From positions 89,476,898 through 89,540,897 of the forward strand of contig NC_134457.1 of the NCBI RefSeq assembly GCF_047948215.1: DNA of 64,000 nt. The letters are read 5' to 3'. The notes beneath the pieces were generated by a model. It did not search any database, was not told the origin of the DNA, and was given only the letters and a program-made list of their open reading frames with translations. Below, piece by piece: positions 1 through 13,312 of the stretch; position 1 is the first letter of the stretch; each line of letters opens with the position of its first letter. A program made the position numbers and the translations under genes. This DNA is from Lycorma delicatula (Eukaryota > Arthropoda > Insecta > Hemiptera > Fulgoridae).

Positions 1-780
1 TTTATGTTGAATGGGGAAAAAAATTAAAAAGAATTCCACTGAAAAATTTACAACCAATAAAAAATTACATAAGAACTTTTTTTTGACGGGTGAATTATGG
101 TGAAATTTTTTTGTAATATTATTATTAAAAATTTGAATAAACTAAAAAAAAGTTGTCTACACAGCTGTGTAGGACATTCCCGTCACGCAGCTTTTACATG
201 CATATACTTAATTTAGCACTTCAGTGCTACACTCGCGCTCCTTGTGGTGATAGGAGATACTATTGACGCAATATACTCACTTGGCCATTAGTTACAGTAT
301 TTTTTGGATTGGGGTGCGATTTCTAAAAAAATTTTTTTCCAAACACTATTATTTTTTAATTGTTAACTGTGTCTAAGAAAAGTAAGAACTTAATTAAGCC
401 AAATCTCGAGATAATGAGGGTGATCTTGCTCTACAGATCAACCCATTGACTCTTTTTAAGTTGAAAATTTACAGACATCAATGCCCAATATACATTAGTA
501 ATCTGACCAAATTTGATCAAAATCGGTCCAGTAGTTATGAAAATATTGGGTGATTTAGAGTGCGATACCGAACTCAGAAGTACATATAAACATCCGGAAA
601 ATTTCCATGCGGTTTTTTTGGGTTCCTTAGGTGTCAAAACGTCAAGATACGGCGAAAACCACATATGCCCAAATTGGACAATATGCCCAAGTTGAAAAGC
701 TATGTACTTAGTAAAAGTACATAAACTACATATTTAGTGAAAGTATAGCACTCTGTTACAGCGTTAGATGGTAAAGTAAA
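1..780. repeat. old dispersed repeat, unclassified
   Basis: There is no credible gene here. Positions 510-540 carry the phrase 'ttgatcaaaatcggtccag', a wording that recurs in many insect interspersed repeats, and 570-650 resembles a module also seen near 7330-7420 in this window (a T/G-rich phrase followed by a 'caagatacggcg'-like stretch). Short open frames on both strands are AT-driven noise. The class of element is not recognisable from the part visible. Confidence 0.4.
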
Positions 781-985
781 AAGTTTTAAAAAATTTAAAA
801 AAAAATCGATATTTTAAAACTCTGATCGGCTCCCCCACCTCCAATATTGTCTCCAAAGTTTTTTTTTGGGGGAGGCCACTTTTTCTACTACTATGTTTAG
901 GAAGACATAAAAAAAAATTGGTTAAAAATATGCAATAAATAAAAATATAGCTTTTTTGACTTTTAGGGAAGAGGAATATATAAAT
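781..985. repeat. 'GATCGGCT' dispersed repeat, copy 1
   Basis: This belongs to a family with at least three copies in the window (also 49785-50115 and 54840-55205). Shared blocks in the same order are an A/T stretch, 'gatcggct' plus a C-rich run, 'aatattg..c', a T/G-rich run, 'aggaagacataaaa', a 'ttggttaaaaatatg'-like block and a T-rich tail. No coding capacity is seen. It is probably a non-autonomous DNA element; the ends are not defined. Confidence 0.6.
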
Positions 986-997
986 TATATCTGTATT

Positions 998-1000
<3 letters not shown>

Positions 1001-1055
<55 letters not shown>
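1001..1055. repeat. (TA)n microsatellite
   Basis: An almost pure alternating AT run of about 55 bases. Confidence 0.95.
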
Positions 1056-1059
<4 letters not shown>

Positions 1060-1374
1060 TATCTTTATTACTAAAATGTGCTTTTTGAATTTATAATAAA
1101 AAGAATCATTGAAGTTCGAATATCTGGTTCTCAGTTTATACTTTGATTTATACCTAAATACAAAAGTCGAGTGTAAATCAATGTTGATACAGTTATTAAA
1201 CTGATAAAAATTGTTTACGCACTATTAACCACATTACAATGAAAGATAAGATTTATTGCTATGACCTGATCTTGTTGATTAAATTTTATATAAGGCTATT
1301 AATTGAAGTTAAACATTTTTTTATTTATTAATATGTGTCTAATACCTACAATGTATTACATATTTTCTGAATTA

Positions 1375-2070
1375 TACAGAGCGAGCCAAGAGTTAGTCAA
1401 CCACATTGAAAAGAAAAACATTAACGAAAAGTTAACGGAAAGTTTTTTATGGTAAATGTATAGCCGGTATACCTCTATTTGCAGCTATACAGGTGTCAAC
1501 ACTTCATGTTAGTAGCCACTTTTATAACGGTTGCAGCGATGATATGAGATATTTGGACAATTTTCAGTTTTAGTAGATCAGGTTGCAAGGATTTTTCCTG
1601 AATACGTTTTCTTTTAAATAGCTCCAAAGAAAAAAAATCCGTAGGAGATAGATATGACGGTTTACGTACCCGTATGCCAAAGGAACTTTCTCTCTCCAAA
1701 GAACTTGGATAGCAGCAACATTCTGTTATTCGCTGTGAGGACGCCATCTTGCCATCAGGAATCGCTTCCATCGTCTTCTATCAGCGGTATAAACTCAGTT
1801 AATCACCTGGCAGATGTTACTGTTTCAATGAAAAATACAGGACCCATTATTCTCATCCGAGAAATTACACACCAAACTCCGATCTTTTCTGAACGTAATA
1901 GTCTCGGGGGTAAACGTTAGGGTTCCCTGTACTCCGATATCGATTGTTCTGGCTGTTTACGTAGCCACTTAGATGAAACCATGTCACGCGATTAAAGAAG
2001 AGTTTATCAGAGATCCGAATATTTCCGCGAATAAATACATTATCCGTTTATAATAATTGAGTTTTTTTAG
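1375..2070 (-). pseudogene. Tc1/mariner-like transposase relic 1
   Basis: Read on the minus strand, this is the middle and C-terminal part of a DDE transposase of the Tc1/mariner-like group common in insects. About 1865-1985 reads FHLSGYVNSQNNRY followed by RSTGNPN, the family's FHLxGxVNxxNxRxW..ENP block. About 1610-1690 reads SYLSPTDFFSLELFKRK, which matches the PPRSPDLxPxDFFLWG block around the last catalytic acidic residue. Between them the frame changes and stops occur (TAA after RSEFGV). The minus-strand 3' end near 1375 has 'acagagcgagccaagag', like the terminal inverted repeats of these elements. It is inactive; the N-terminal helix-turn-helix is missing. Confidence 0.75.
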
Positions 2071-2324
2071 TGATGGGTTTTCGCAATTCCTACTGGACGT
2101 GAATACAGTGGGGACGTAATTTTATTTTGTTTGTTGATTTGTGAACATTGCCATATAACATATCAATCTGCTGAGAAAGTTTTTTTTAATTGACTTTCTA
2201 GGTGATCGTTCAAAGTATGCACCGACACATTCTAAACATTTGTCGTATAAAACTGTTGGTCGGCGAGACCTTTTTATTTCATCTATACTATCGGTTTCTC
2301 TTCGTGGAGCGACTATGTGCGGAA

Positions 2325-2857
2325 TTTTTACTTCTTTGTACGAAGTAAAGGAAGTATTGTGATTGCGAAAAATTTCGGTTTTCAAATTTCAACCGAAATA
2401 TCCATTTTGACTAGTTTCGGCGTAGCATCGCATAACTCAAAAACGATTAGCCGTAGGGTGTTGAAATTTTGGATTTAGGACTGCTGTAACATCTAGTTGC
2501 GCAGCTCCCCTTTTGATTGCAATCGACTGGACCAAAAAAGCCCAAAATCCAAAAAATTGGATTTTGGACTTTTTCTTAATTGCAGTAATAAGTCCTCATT
2601 GAGAGCTTTTCAACGATATATCATAACTGGTAATTATTTTAATTGATTCCAGAGTTACAGCCAAATAGAATTTTAATTAATGAACTATTTGGATCTTTCA
2701 AGGGAAGACACATCGGTTCGAATCAGACTTCATCACCTTTTCTTTTTTTTAAATTTAATTATATTGATTTATTAATAATTATTAATCTCTGATTGTAAAA
2801 GAATGTATACAATAAATAATAATTCAATAATAACAATAAAAAAAAATGAAAAAAATG
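2325..2857 (-). mobile_element. Long-TIR foldback element, partial copy
   Basis: This is the reverse-orientation counterpart of the fuller copy at 58465-59119. It begins TTTTTACTTCTTTGTACG, continues through 'gcgaaaaatttcgg', and runs through the same interior ('ctgctgtaacatctagttg', 'gattgcaatcgactgg', 'tcgaatcagacttcat') until the AT-rich block near 2850. The far inverted repeat is missing, so the copy is truncated. No transposase is encoded; it is MITE-like. Confidence 0.75.
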
Positions 2858-2956
2858 AGAAGTTATTAGTGAGATAAAACTTATGCACTTTTCGTTTTAT
2901 TTCAACATTTTTTGCAGAGGTCAGTAATTATTAATAAATCAATATATTTAAATTAA

Positions 2957-3040
2957 AAAAATATATATATTAAAAATAAATATATATATATATATGTATA
3001 AAATATATATATATATATATTATTAATAAAAAATATATAA

Positions 3041-3094
<54 letters not shown>
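2957..3094. repeat. (TA)n microsatellite cluster
   Basis: Several alternating AT tracts are separated by short A/T interruptions. The last one (3046-3094) directly abuts the 3' end of the Helitron at 3095. Any frame called here, such as a poly Tyr-Ile frame, is an artefact. Confidence 0.9.
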
Positions 3095-3095
<1 letters not shown>

Positions 3096-5331
3096 TAGCG
3101 GTCCCGACAGACGTTGTCCTGAAGCGGCATTATTCTGTAATAAATACACACACATAAATATAAGTAACTTAATTAAGTTAAAATTAGCAGGAATGTGTTC
3201 TAAATTTCATTAAAATGACTATTAGTATGATATTATCAGTTTGTGATTGTTGTATTATTGTAATGGGTTTATTGATTAATTATGTGTAGTATGGTTAATA
3301 TTTATTTATACTAAATATTGAGATGTCCGATGAAAATTGATTTAAAAAATCGAAACGTCGTAAAATTAATAATTAGTGTAATTAATAAATTTTCATCCAC
3401 ATTACTACTAATTTTCACTTAACATGATTCTAAAAAAGTACCTCCTACATATTTTTTTAAAAAATAATTTTGATGTTTCATAACCTTGTAACAGCTTAAT
3501 TAATCAATTAATAAAAAAATTAAAGCACTGTAAAAAAACAACGTAGTTAAAATTTTGGTAGAAATTTTTCTCATTCTTTTTTTTAACATCTATTTTACAA
3601 AATTTTAGATAATTGTAAATTAAAAATAATTTTAGAAAATTTTTTATAAAATTAATCAGCTAAAACATTATGAATTCAATTTTTTAAATATACTTTAAAC
3701 TATATTATAAGTAACTTATATTTTAATTTTATAAATGTTATAATTTATTTTACAAACTTAAATTTTTATTTTCAAAGAGCCGTTCAATACTTCATAAGTT
3801 GCATAGAATCAAATGAGAACTGACAATTTCAATTTGTAGGTTAAGTCGATTGTTATTGAATGCACGTGTATACATCATTAAAATTCATGAAAAATCATGT
3901 AAAATACTCACTTCAATACTGCACCTTAGAAATTTGCACAATGTACATTTTTTAATTAAACTTTAAACGTTATTTCAATAAATAATAATATAATATTATA
4001 TTCTCAATAAGCGCGCAATTCTAGCAGACTCGGCAATGCTTCGCTATTGCTAGATCTGAGTATACATACAGATTAAATGACAATAATTGAAAATTTCATA
4101 AAACCTTAAAAAAACTGAACATTAGCAATTTAACAAAATTTACCTTTCACTTTTAAGTCAGAATGTAAATAAATCCAAATGGTAAAGCAACAGCACTACC
4201 TATCGGATTTAATTCACACCACTCTCTAATCACAGTATTCGGTGGAAAATAATTTTTAAACGAAAAGTGTTGTGGCTGCTAAATCATTACAATTAATACT
4301 GAACATTAAAAAACTTACAAAACATTACGGAACCTTATAAAATTTCACCTTTAACTTCATAAAATTCAGAATGTAAATAAATCCAATTGTCAGAACAGCA
4401 CTTCCTATCGGATTTAATTCAAACTATTCTCTAAATACGAATTTTAATGTAAGAACAACACTAAGCTACGACGCAAGTAACCGATATGCGAAAAAGCAAA
4501 AAAATAAATAATTCCTAGAATCCAATCGCAGCACCAACTACCGGGTTTGACTGATAAACCAAAAATTAAAAGAAAAAACTTCTAAAACGCGATCGCAGCT
4601 CTGCCTACCGGACCCACTCGCTGCCTACCGGACCCAATTGTGAACCTTAACCATCCCAAGATCAACAAAACATTTTCACTTCAATACTGTACCTTACAAA
4701 TTTGCACAATGTATATTTTTTAATTGCACTTTAAAACTTTATTTCAATAAATAATAATATAATATTTCTCAATACGCGCACAATTCTAAACGCGATCGCA
4801 GTGCTGCCTACTTGTTACTTAATCAGTTGTGATTTTGTTTACATTGGCAACGGCCATACGGACTCTTTGTGATTGGTCGTTGTGTTTGACAGCGGCCATC
4901 TTGCATTGATCTGATTGGTTTTCCTTTGTTTACATTTCCATCTTGTTTATTAGCCTCTTATTTATTAAAAAACTGTTTTCTCGCGATTTTTTGTAACACA
5001 ATAATAACACAAAATTACGAAATATTTTTCTCAATTTGATCGCAGCACCAACTGTTGGGACAAACTAAAATTAAAATAGAATATTATTGAATATTTGATA
5101 CTGCGATGGTAGTTTAGTCTGCCGAATCCAATGTAAAACATTCCAAAATCAACAACTACTTATAAATAAAAAAATAATTAAAAAAACATTTTCCAGTGGA
5201 CCAAATTGTGAATCTAAATCATTCTCGAATCCCCTTGAACACACACAAAATTTCATCAAAATCAGTCCAGCCGTTTAGGAGGAGTTCACTTTCATACACA
5301 CACACACACACAAGAAATATATATATAAAGA
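3095..5331 (-). mobile_element. Helitron-like element, non-autonomous (~2.2 kb)
   Basis: On the minus strand the element starts A|TCTTTATATATATATTTC (5331 downward) and ends CCGCTAG|T (3095). These are the Helitron hallmarks of a 5' TC, a 3' CTRR and insertion between A and T. A short stem (GACA/TGTC) lies just upstream of the CTAG. There is no Rep/helicase frame. The interior holds paired diverged blocks: 3900-4020 resembles 4670-4795, and 4105-4230 resembles 4300-4440. A second Helitron-type 3' end sits inside at 4021-4054. The 5' portion contains the common insect phrase 'catcaaaatcagtccagccg' (5255-5275) and a (CA)n tract (5296-5312). The class call is inferred from termini only. Confidence 0.6.
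4021..4054 (-). other. Internal Helitron 3'-terminus (hairpin plus CTAG)
   Basis: On the minus strand the sequence runs CTAGCAATAGCGAAGCATTG, then C, CGAGT and CTGCTAG. The stem is GCAAT/ATTGC (4033-4037 with 4046-4050). The Helitron at 25952-26687 ends the same way (CTAGCAATAGCGAAGGATTG ... CTGCTGG). Here the base after CTAG is A rather than T, so this may be a fossil end or a captured terminus. Confidence 0.6.
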
Positions 5332-5340
5332 TACACGTAT

Positions 5341-5412
5341 ATGAAGCCGGATTCGAACCAATGTGGGCATGGTTACGGATCTGACACATTCTCACTTATA
5401 CCACGTAACTAC
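5341..5412 (-). repeat. tRNA-derived SINE head
   Basis: The minus strand reads TGGTATAAGTG (box A-like) and, about 40 bases on, GGTTCGAATCC (box B). Spacing fits an internal Pol III promoter. The tRNA fold is degenerate, so I call it a SINE fragment and not a tRNA gene. Confidence 0.6.
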
Positions 5413-6559
5413 ATGAACGATGTGAAACAAAATTAATGTATAAACTAATGTAAAATGCAGACATAGACACTACAAAAATATGTGATGCAATATGGTGTCC
5501 ACCACGATGAAATTGTGTAAGTGTTCGCTTTATTAAAGAACTGGAGGATCGTATCTCACTTTTAAATGAAATAAGTTCATTGCAGCAAAAAAATGTGTAT
5601 ATGTAATTTAATAGGCGTACAAGGAATCATGTGGTGTCCACATCGGAGTTTTGTTTATCCGGTACTTTTGATTGCTAATTTGCCCTCCTGGAATTTTAAA
5701 AACGATTGCGATTTAATATAACTGTCAAGAATAAATGCACGTTGAGACTGTATAAAACACATGATTGTCTTTTTATAGCATAGCTGGCACTGACAGACAA
5801 TAGGGAAACAGATTATTTGATTGTTGTGTATAACATCAATCAAGTAATTGCGGGGGTACGTTATTGCTACAGGATCAAGCGTTACTAACCTCACCCTTTA
5901 GTGACAACCTTAAAGCAAATTTCCCGTTTCAATGGATTAATGAATTCTCAGGTTGAGAAACGTTTCGCTTACCCTGAATTATTGTAAATATAAAGTTGAT
6001 GTGCTTATAAAAGTGTCTCGTATTTATTATAATAATATTTAATTGAAAATTATTGTACAGTCAAGTTCTTGATAAAAATACAATGTATTAGATTATGATT
6101 ATCAAATTTAACATGAATATTGTTTTTATTTTTTAATACGGTTTTTTTTATTGTTACATAAAAACTGTTTTATATAATCAGAAAAGTAACATGTTCGTTT
6201 ACATAAAGATTTGCTTTTTATTAATGATAAAAATTGAGGGTATTTCGGTACTCCTCAAAACATTTTTTTCTAATTTATGGTATTTTTTTTCCTTACTAAA
6301 GTTGTAAAACATAGTTCCGTATTAAAGTTATATAGAAAAATACTTTTGTATCTAATTAAAATAACCTCTCGTGAAAAAAACCAAAAGAAACATGTTCTAA
6401 TAACTGTATTTACAGTACCGCACTCAATGCAATTTTTCTATTCCAGTGTGCCGGCATCATAATCTATCGACCAAATACTGATTGCATGTTCATCCCATTC
6501 ATTTCTACAGTTTAAATCAAGTTATTTATTAAATTAAATAATAAAATTTTACTAATTTT
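5413..6559. other. AT-rich DNA, nothing recognised
   Basis: Scattered short open frames up to about 80 codons show no family resemblance and no codon bias. No RNA gene or transposon end was identified. Confidence 0.5.
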
Positions 6560-7445
6560 TAAAAACCAAACAAAAAATTAGGGCCAGAATATGATATGAT
6601 TGTCGTTTTGATGTCTTTAAGGCTGTAAACAGTGCTCATAATGAGTTACATTAAGAAGTAAAAAATCCTTTTTCGGCACGCTGGAAGGTGGAGGTAAATT
6701 TCACCCGTGAAACCTAAGTAGAAAACCTAAGTGGAGGGATAAAAAAGATTTCCACCTTAAATTTAAAACTTAAAATTTACTCAATTCGAAAATGGTTGCA
6801 TATGAAAACGGTTTCACATGTTTAGCATACAAACCCCATCTTCTTATAATTCCAGCAACATTTTGATAACTTTGGTCAACACTTTGGCTGTAAGTTTGTT
6901 CATAACAAAAATTGTTTCAAACAAAAGTTTTAGGTAATGTTTAGAGGACTAACGACCATTTTAAACCTATTCAATACTGTGCATATTAAGGGAGGTATGA
7001 TTTTTTTGTCTTCGAAACCCCATTTTTCAACCCTCTGGGCCAATGCTTGGCGATATCAAAAAATGTACTCAGATTAGTTTTAGGCCCTTATCCAAAGAAT
7101 AGAATGAACTTTAAACGAATTTGATATTTTACTTAATAAGAAAGTTATAGCGATATTTTGTTTTTTCGAAAAAGCCCTCCCATTTTCACCCCGTGGTCCA
7201 ATTTTGCCCATTAACGAACTCACCAAGATTTTGGGTATTTATATTTTATGTATCAATTTGAACGTGATTAGCTCAAAATTACGGCAGTTTCATGCCCACA
7301 AGAAATTGAAATATATATACCATGTAAATACAAACTTTTGAACTGACGGTAGTTTTGGGATCTGGGGGATGTGAAACGCGAAGATATGTCGAAATTTTCC
7401 GGAAGTCGAATCATGGTACCTGTTACAATAGGTAGCTTTCTTATG
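6560..7445. repeat. dispersed insect repeat, unclassified
   Basis: The text has the flavour of a decayed interspersed repeat: moderately GC-balanced blocks with C-rich phrases ('aaaccccatttttcaaccct', 'cattttcaccccgtggtcca') embedded in AT-rich DNA. The segment 7330-7420 resembles 570-650 of this window. No intact frame or terminus was found. Confidence 0.4.
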
Positions 7446-8792
7446 ATATCTACCTAAAAAACTTGAGTCTTTATCACTTTCATGTTATAAAATAAATATG
7501 TTTGTTGTATATGTAATAAAGAAAATTTCATTTAAAACCGCAGAGTACTTTTTACGAACAGATCAATTGTAGTGAGTAATTTTTGTAATTTAACATTCAT
7601 TCTGTTTATTTACAATCAATGCCAAAACTGTTTGACATACAGTTGTTTATTTAGTACAGGAAATGTAATTTTACATGAATATAACCGACAATGAATTCGT
7701 TTGTATACAAATACAGAGGATATTTTCATCTGTTTTTAAAACTAAACCACGCAGTCTAAAAGAGGTTCCCACCTCAGTTAATCCGTGAAACGTCATTATG
7801 ATGCTCGGAATATAATTGTACGCTTAAGCGTTTGCGTCACTTAGGATTAATTTGAATTTTTTAATAATTCAACGAAATAATTTTAATATATATACTTGTT
7901 ATCTTTTCGCATATCTGTTTTTATTTTATTAAATTTTTTTTATACTTACGTGTTTGTATATATTTACGATATATATAGATAAAAAATAAAATATAAATAT
8001 TGTGGTGTTTTAAATATTACCCAATTCTTAAGTTATCATTAAGTTGAAATTAAATACTAACTGTTTTTATATAATAACTTGAAATATAATAATTTAATTT
8101 TTTTTTTGTAGTGACTTACAAAAAATATTTTTGTTTACGATAATTTTTTAATTTTTAGAGATTACAGTAGTATTTTAAATTATTCGGGCAGTTAACTTGA
8201 TGAATATTTTTATTTAGGGATCTCCTCATTTCAATTACCTTGCTGGATCTGACACTTTTAACGTTTTATTGCGGTTTTTATTATTATGCTTTTCGTTTTA
8301 ATTAATGAATAAATATATATATATATATATAGTTTGTTACTCATAAGCTCATAAGCGCACAGCTCAAATTACTTAACCTAAGTAGGTGAATTTTGAAGGA
8401 TATATTGTTTTTATTATGCAATAATCTACTAAGGAAGAATTTTTGAAAGCGCCGTGTATAAGAGAGTGAAAAGAAAAACCAAGTTTTTTTATGAAAATTC
8501 TTAAAAAAAGGTGTTTTATTCGTGAAAATTGTAATTTATATTCTTCTTTAAAAACAAATTGATACGTATTTAATCATTTTTGAAAAAATCCAATTTTGAA
8601 GAGAGTAAAATCTTTCATGAAACAATATGAAACCGAAGTAAAATTTGTATTGAAACAATTCTTTCAGAGTAAAAAGGTACATGTTTCGCCGTTTTTTAAT
8701 TTCAGTTTTGGGGGTCAAGTCAGCAGATTAAAAATTTATATGAAAATTCTAAATCTTAACAATAAATTCTTCTTATTCAGTCAAGGGTTAGG
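7446..8792. other. AT-rich DNA, nothing recognised
   Basis: This holds a (TA)n tract at about 8312-8331 and no supported gene. A 67-codon frame at 8596-8799 looks like chance. Confidence 0.5.
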
Positions 8793-9122
8793 TTATTGAA
8801 CCTGTCCCGGTATCCATCTCCTCAAAGGTCTTCCAACATCTCTCCTTCCTTCTGCAGTATATACATATGCCCTTAAAGGCAATGTGTAGGAACTCGTCCT
8901 GCACAGATGACTGCACCAACGTCTTCTGTAATTGGCGGTTCTTTCTTTTATAAACGAAACTACCAGTTGTTCCCTTACACTAATGTTTCTATATCTATCA
9001 ATTAAGGTACAACGCAAAGTACTTCTTAAAAACTTAATTTCTGCCGCCTGAATTTTGCTACAGTCTTGTTTCGAGTTCGTCCAGGTTTCGCTTGTAAACA
9101 GCGAAACGCCAACGCGTTGTAA
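8793..9122 (-). pseudogene. LINE ORF2 C-terminal tail
   Basis: A continuous minus-strand frame of about 109 codons ends at a TAA (8793). It reads ETWTNSKQDCSKIQAAEIKF, then LRSTLRCTLIDRYRN, and near the end HLCRTSS...EGRRDVGRPLRRW. These match the post-reverse-transcriptase tail of insect non-LTR retrotransposons: a YGSETW-like block, an IQAAEMRFLR-like block, then W..H..R and EGRRxxGRPRxRW. The catalytic domain lies outside the fragment, so this is a 5'-truncated insertion. The frame is open but cannot function alone. Confidence 0.8.
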
Positions 9123-10297
9123 TTCTTATACCGTTTCTACCCTTTATATTTCTTAATGTGCGGTTAAATATTGTTTTCGAAGTATTTTTAATTTGTCGCT
9201 CGACTAAAATTTAGAAAAAAAAAGACATTTTTTTTTTACTAATGATTCTTTAGAATGGAATACTTCAAGTTTAAATTTATTGGAATTTTTATATCGATTG
9301 ATAGATTTAATAAATCAATACTAAATATTTAAACATTATTTTTTTTTTTTGATAGAAAAAATGTAAATAGATAATACTGTAGGAATAAAATCAATTGTAA
9401 ATGTTATAATTGAAGTAGATTTTAATTTTAGGTTTTACCTAAATTCTAAAAAAAAAAAATATTTTATAAAACCACTGACATCTTATATTTTTTTGATCTA
9501 ATTTAAATGATTTTATTTCTACTTATTTTTGTGAGTTATCTATCTTAATACATTTTTAGAAAGTGTGAAAATATATTAACACATTAAAAGCGGGCTTAGA
9601 AGCTCTCTATTAATGTGTTTATATATTTGTTGTTTATTAGTAACAATGTTCTCTAGTAATAGGTTTATAATTGGTTTATAAATAGGTTTGTATATTCTAA
9701 CTATTTAATAACTAAATAATATTAGAAAATGTTTTAGATTTTTAAAAACTTGCTTTATACGTTTTAGTCATACATTAATCAAATTATTATCATATATTGC
9801 ACGAGTTTAATTAGTAGGTTAATTTGGGTTTTTAAATCCCGCATAGCCGTTTTGCAGATTTTTACACCCGCATCCTTAATTTACTCCCGTACGGGTGGAT
9901 TTTTGCAAAAATAATGGTAGAATATTGTATTGTCACCCGACCTTAGTAACTGTGCAAAATGCCATCAATTGGCAATGTCAGGAAGTACGTTAAATTAAGG
10001 ATGCAAGATTTGAGGACAAACATGAAAAAAAATCTGAAAATTAAAAAAGCATTGCGAGTTAAAATAAAGCAAGTAATTTAAAAAATTATTTACTAAATAA
10101 TAAATGGTATGAACTGTTTTTAAAAGTGTTCAGATCATTTTTGATTTGAAACTCTTATAATTAATTTTTAAATAAAATAGTTTTTTTCGCACGCCTGAAA
10201 TTACACGATTACTTGAAATTAATTTTATTACTATTATTTTAGATTTGATTTAGAATTATTAAAATATATAATTTAAACAATACGTAAAAAATTATTT
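9123..10297. other. AT-rich DNA upstream of the CMIP exon
   Basis: No exon, promoter or repeat could be identified. It is probably intron between a 5' untranslated exon and the coding exon at 10318. Confidence 0.45.
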
Positions 10298-10317
10298 AAA
10301 TTTTTTATTTGTTTCAG
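10298..10317 (+). promoter_or_regulatory. Splice acceptor of the CMIP coding exon
   Basis: A T-rich polypyrimidine tract ends in 'ttgtttcag' with AG at 10316-10317. It fits a normal metazoan 3' splice site and implies at least one upstream untranslated exon. Confidence 0.65.
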
Positions 10318-10350
10318 ATGTCGGAATATCCTGAAGTAGTGTGGTGCTAG
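10318..10350 (+). other. Upstream mini-ORF (10 codons) in CMIP exon
   Basis: If the acceptor is used, the exon begins with ATG TCG GAA and reads MSEYPEVVWC before TAG at 10348-10350. It is in the same frame as the CMIP start ten bases downstream. It may reduce translation of the main frame, or it may be the residue of an upstream exon's 3' end; the sequence alone cannot tell. Confidence 0.4.
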
Positions 10351-12640
<2,290 letters not shown>

Positions 12641-12808
12641 GATTATCAGTGCTCCGGACGGGTAAAAAAGTATTTTGTAGCTTTTAGCCCCCCTCCGGTT
12701 TTTTAACCCCACGAGAAGGTGACCGTACTTCATTTCTCATTTTTTATTTAAAACACTTATTTTTATTTGATATGTTTTAGTCAAATAACCGGTAAAGGAA
12801 GTCGCGGC

Positions 12809-12848
12809 ACACACACACACACACACATAGTAACAGTGTGTTACTATG
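12809..12848. repeat. (CA)n tract with abutting perfect hairpin
   Basis: (CA)n at 12809-12826 runs into CATAGTAACA-gtg-TGTTACTATG (12826-12848), a perfect 10-bp stem with a 3-base loop. Confidence 0.85.
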
Positions 12849-13059
12849 CACTGGCTGTTGTGGTTGAGCCGCTGCGCCGTGTACCATCTCACCTTTAAAG
12901 GTACTTTTCTTGATAACCGAAAGAGATATTGAATAAAGACAAAACAGACCTTTTTCGCAAAAAAAAAAAAAAAAATTTCTAATACTGTAAGTAGTCTCCG
13001 AATTCGATTTGACCAACAGTTTGGCCATAGTTAAGTCCAACATCAGAGTGGAACAAAAT

Positions 13060-13224
13060 CTGGTTGTTACCGCAAGCCATTAAAACGGTCTCCATCTAGA
13101 TACGGTGAAATACTTCGTAACAGCAATAGTCCTATTTCTTTGGGTATAAAAACTATGTTCGTACAAAATTTCAGTTCAATCGGGTGAGGAGTTTTTGTGT
13201 GAAAGAATAACAGACCCACAGATA

Positions 13225-13280
<56 letters not shown>

Positions 13281-13312
13281 GATCTCTCAGCTATATATAT
13301 ATATATATATAT
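13060..13312. repeat. dispersed repeat ending in (TA)n
   Basis: The phrase 'acaaaatttcagttcaatcg' followed by a 'gaggagttttt'-like stretch has the form of the insect interspersed-repeat wording also seen at 5255-5285. It is followed by (TA)n at 13228-13278 and 13292-13312. Confidence 0.5.

Noticed and set aside
2970..3155. Frame of alternating Tyr and Ile
   Set aside because: Direct translation of (TA)n.
3900..4800. Tandem satellite array
   Set aside because: Only two diverged copies of each block; better explained as internal duplication in the Helitron.
5341..5412. Possible functional tRNA gene
   Set aside because: Boxes A and B are present but the stems do not pair well; a SINE head is more likely. 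The same applies at 21041, 23880, 32850 and 52406.
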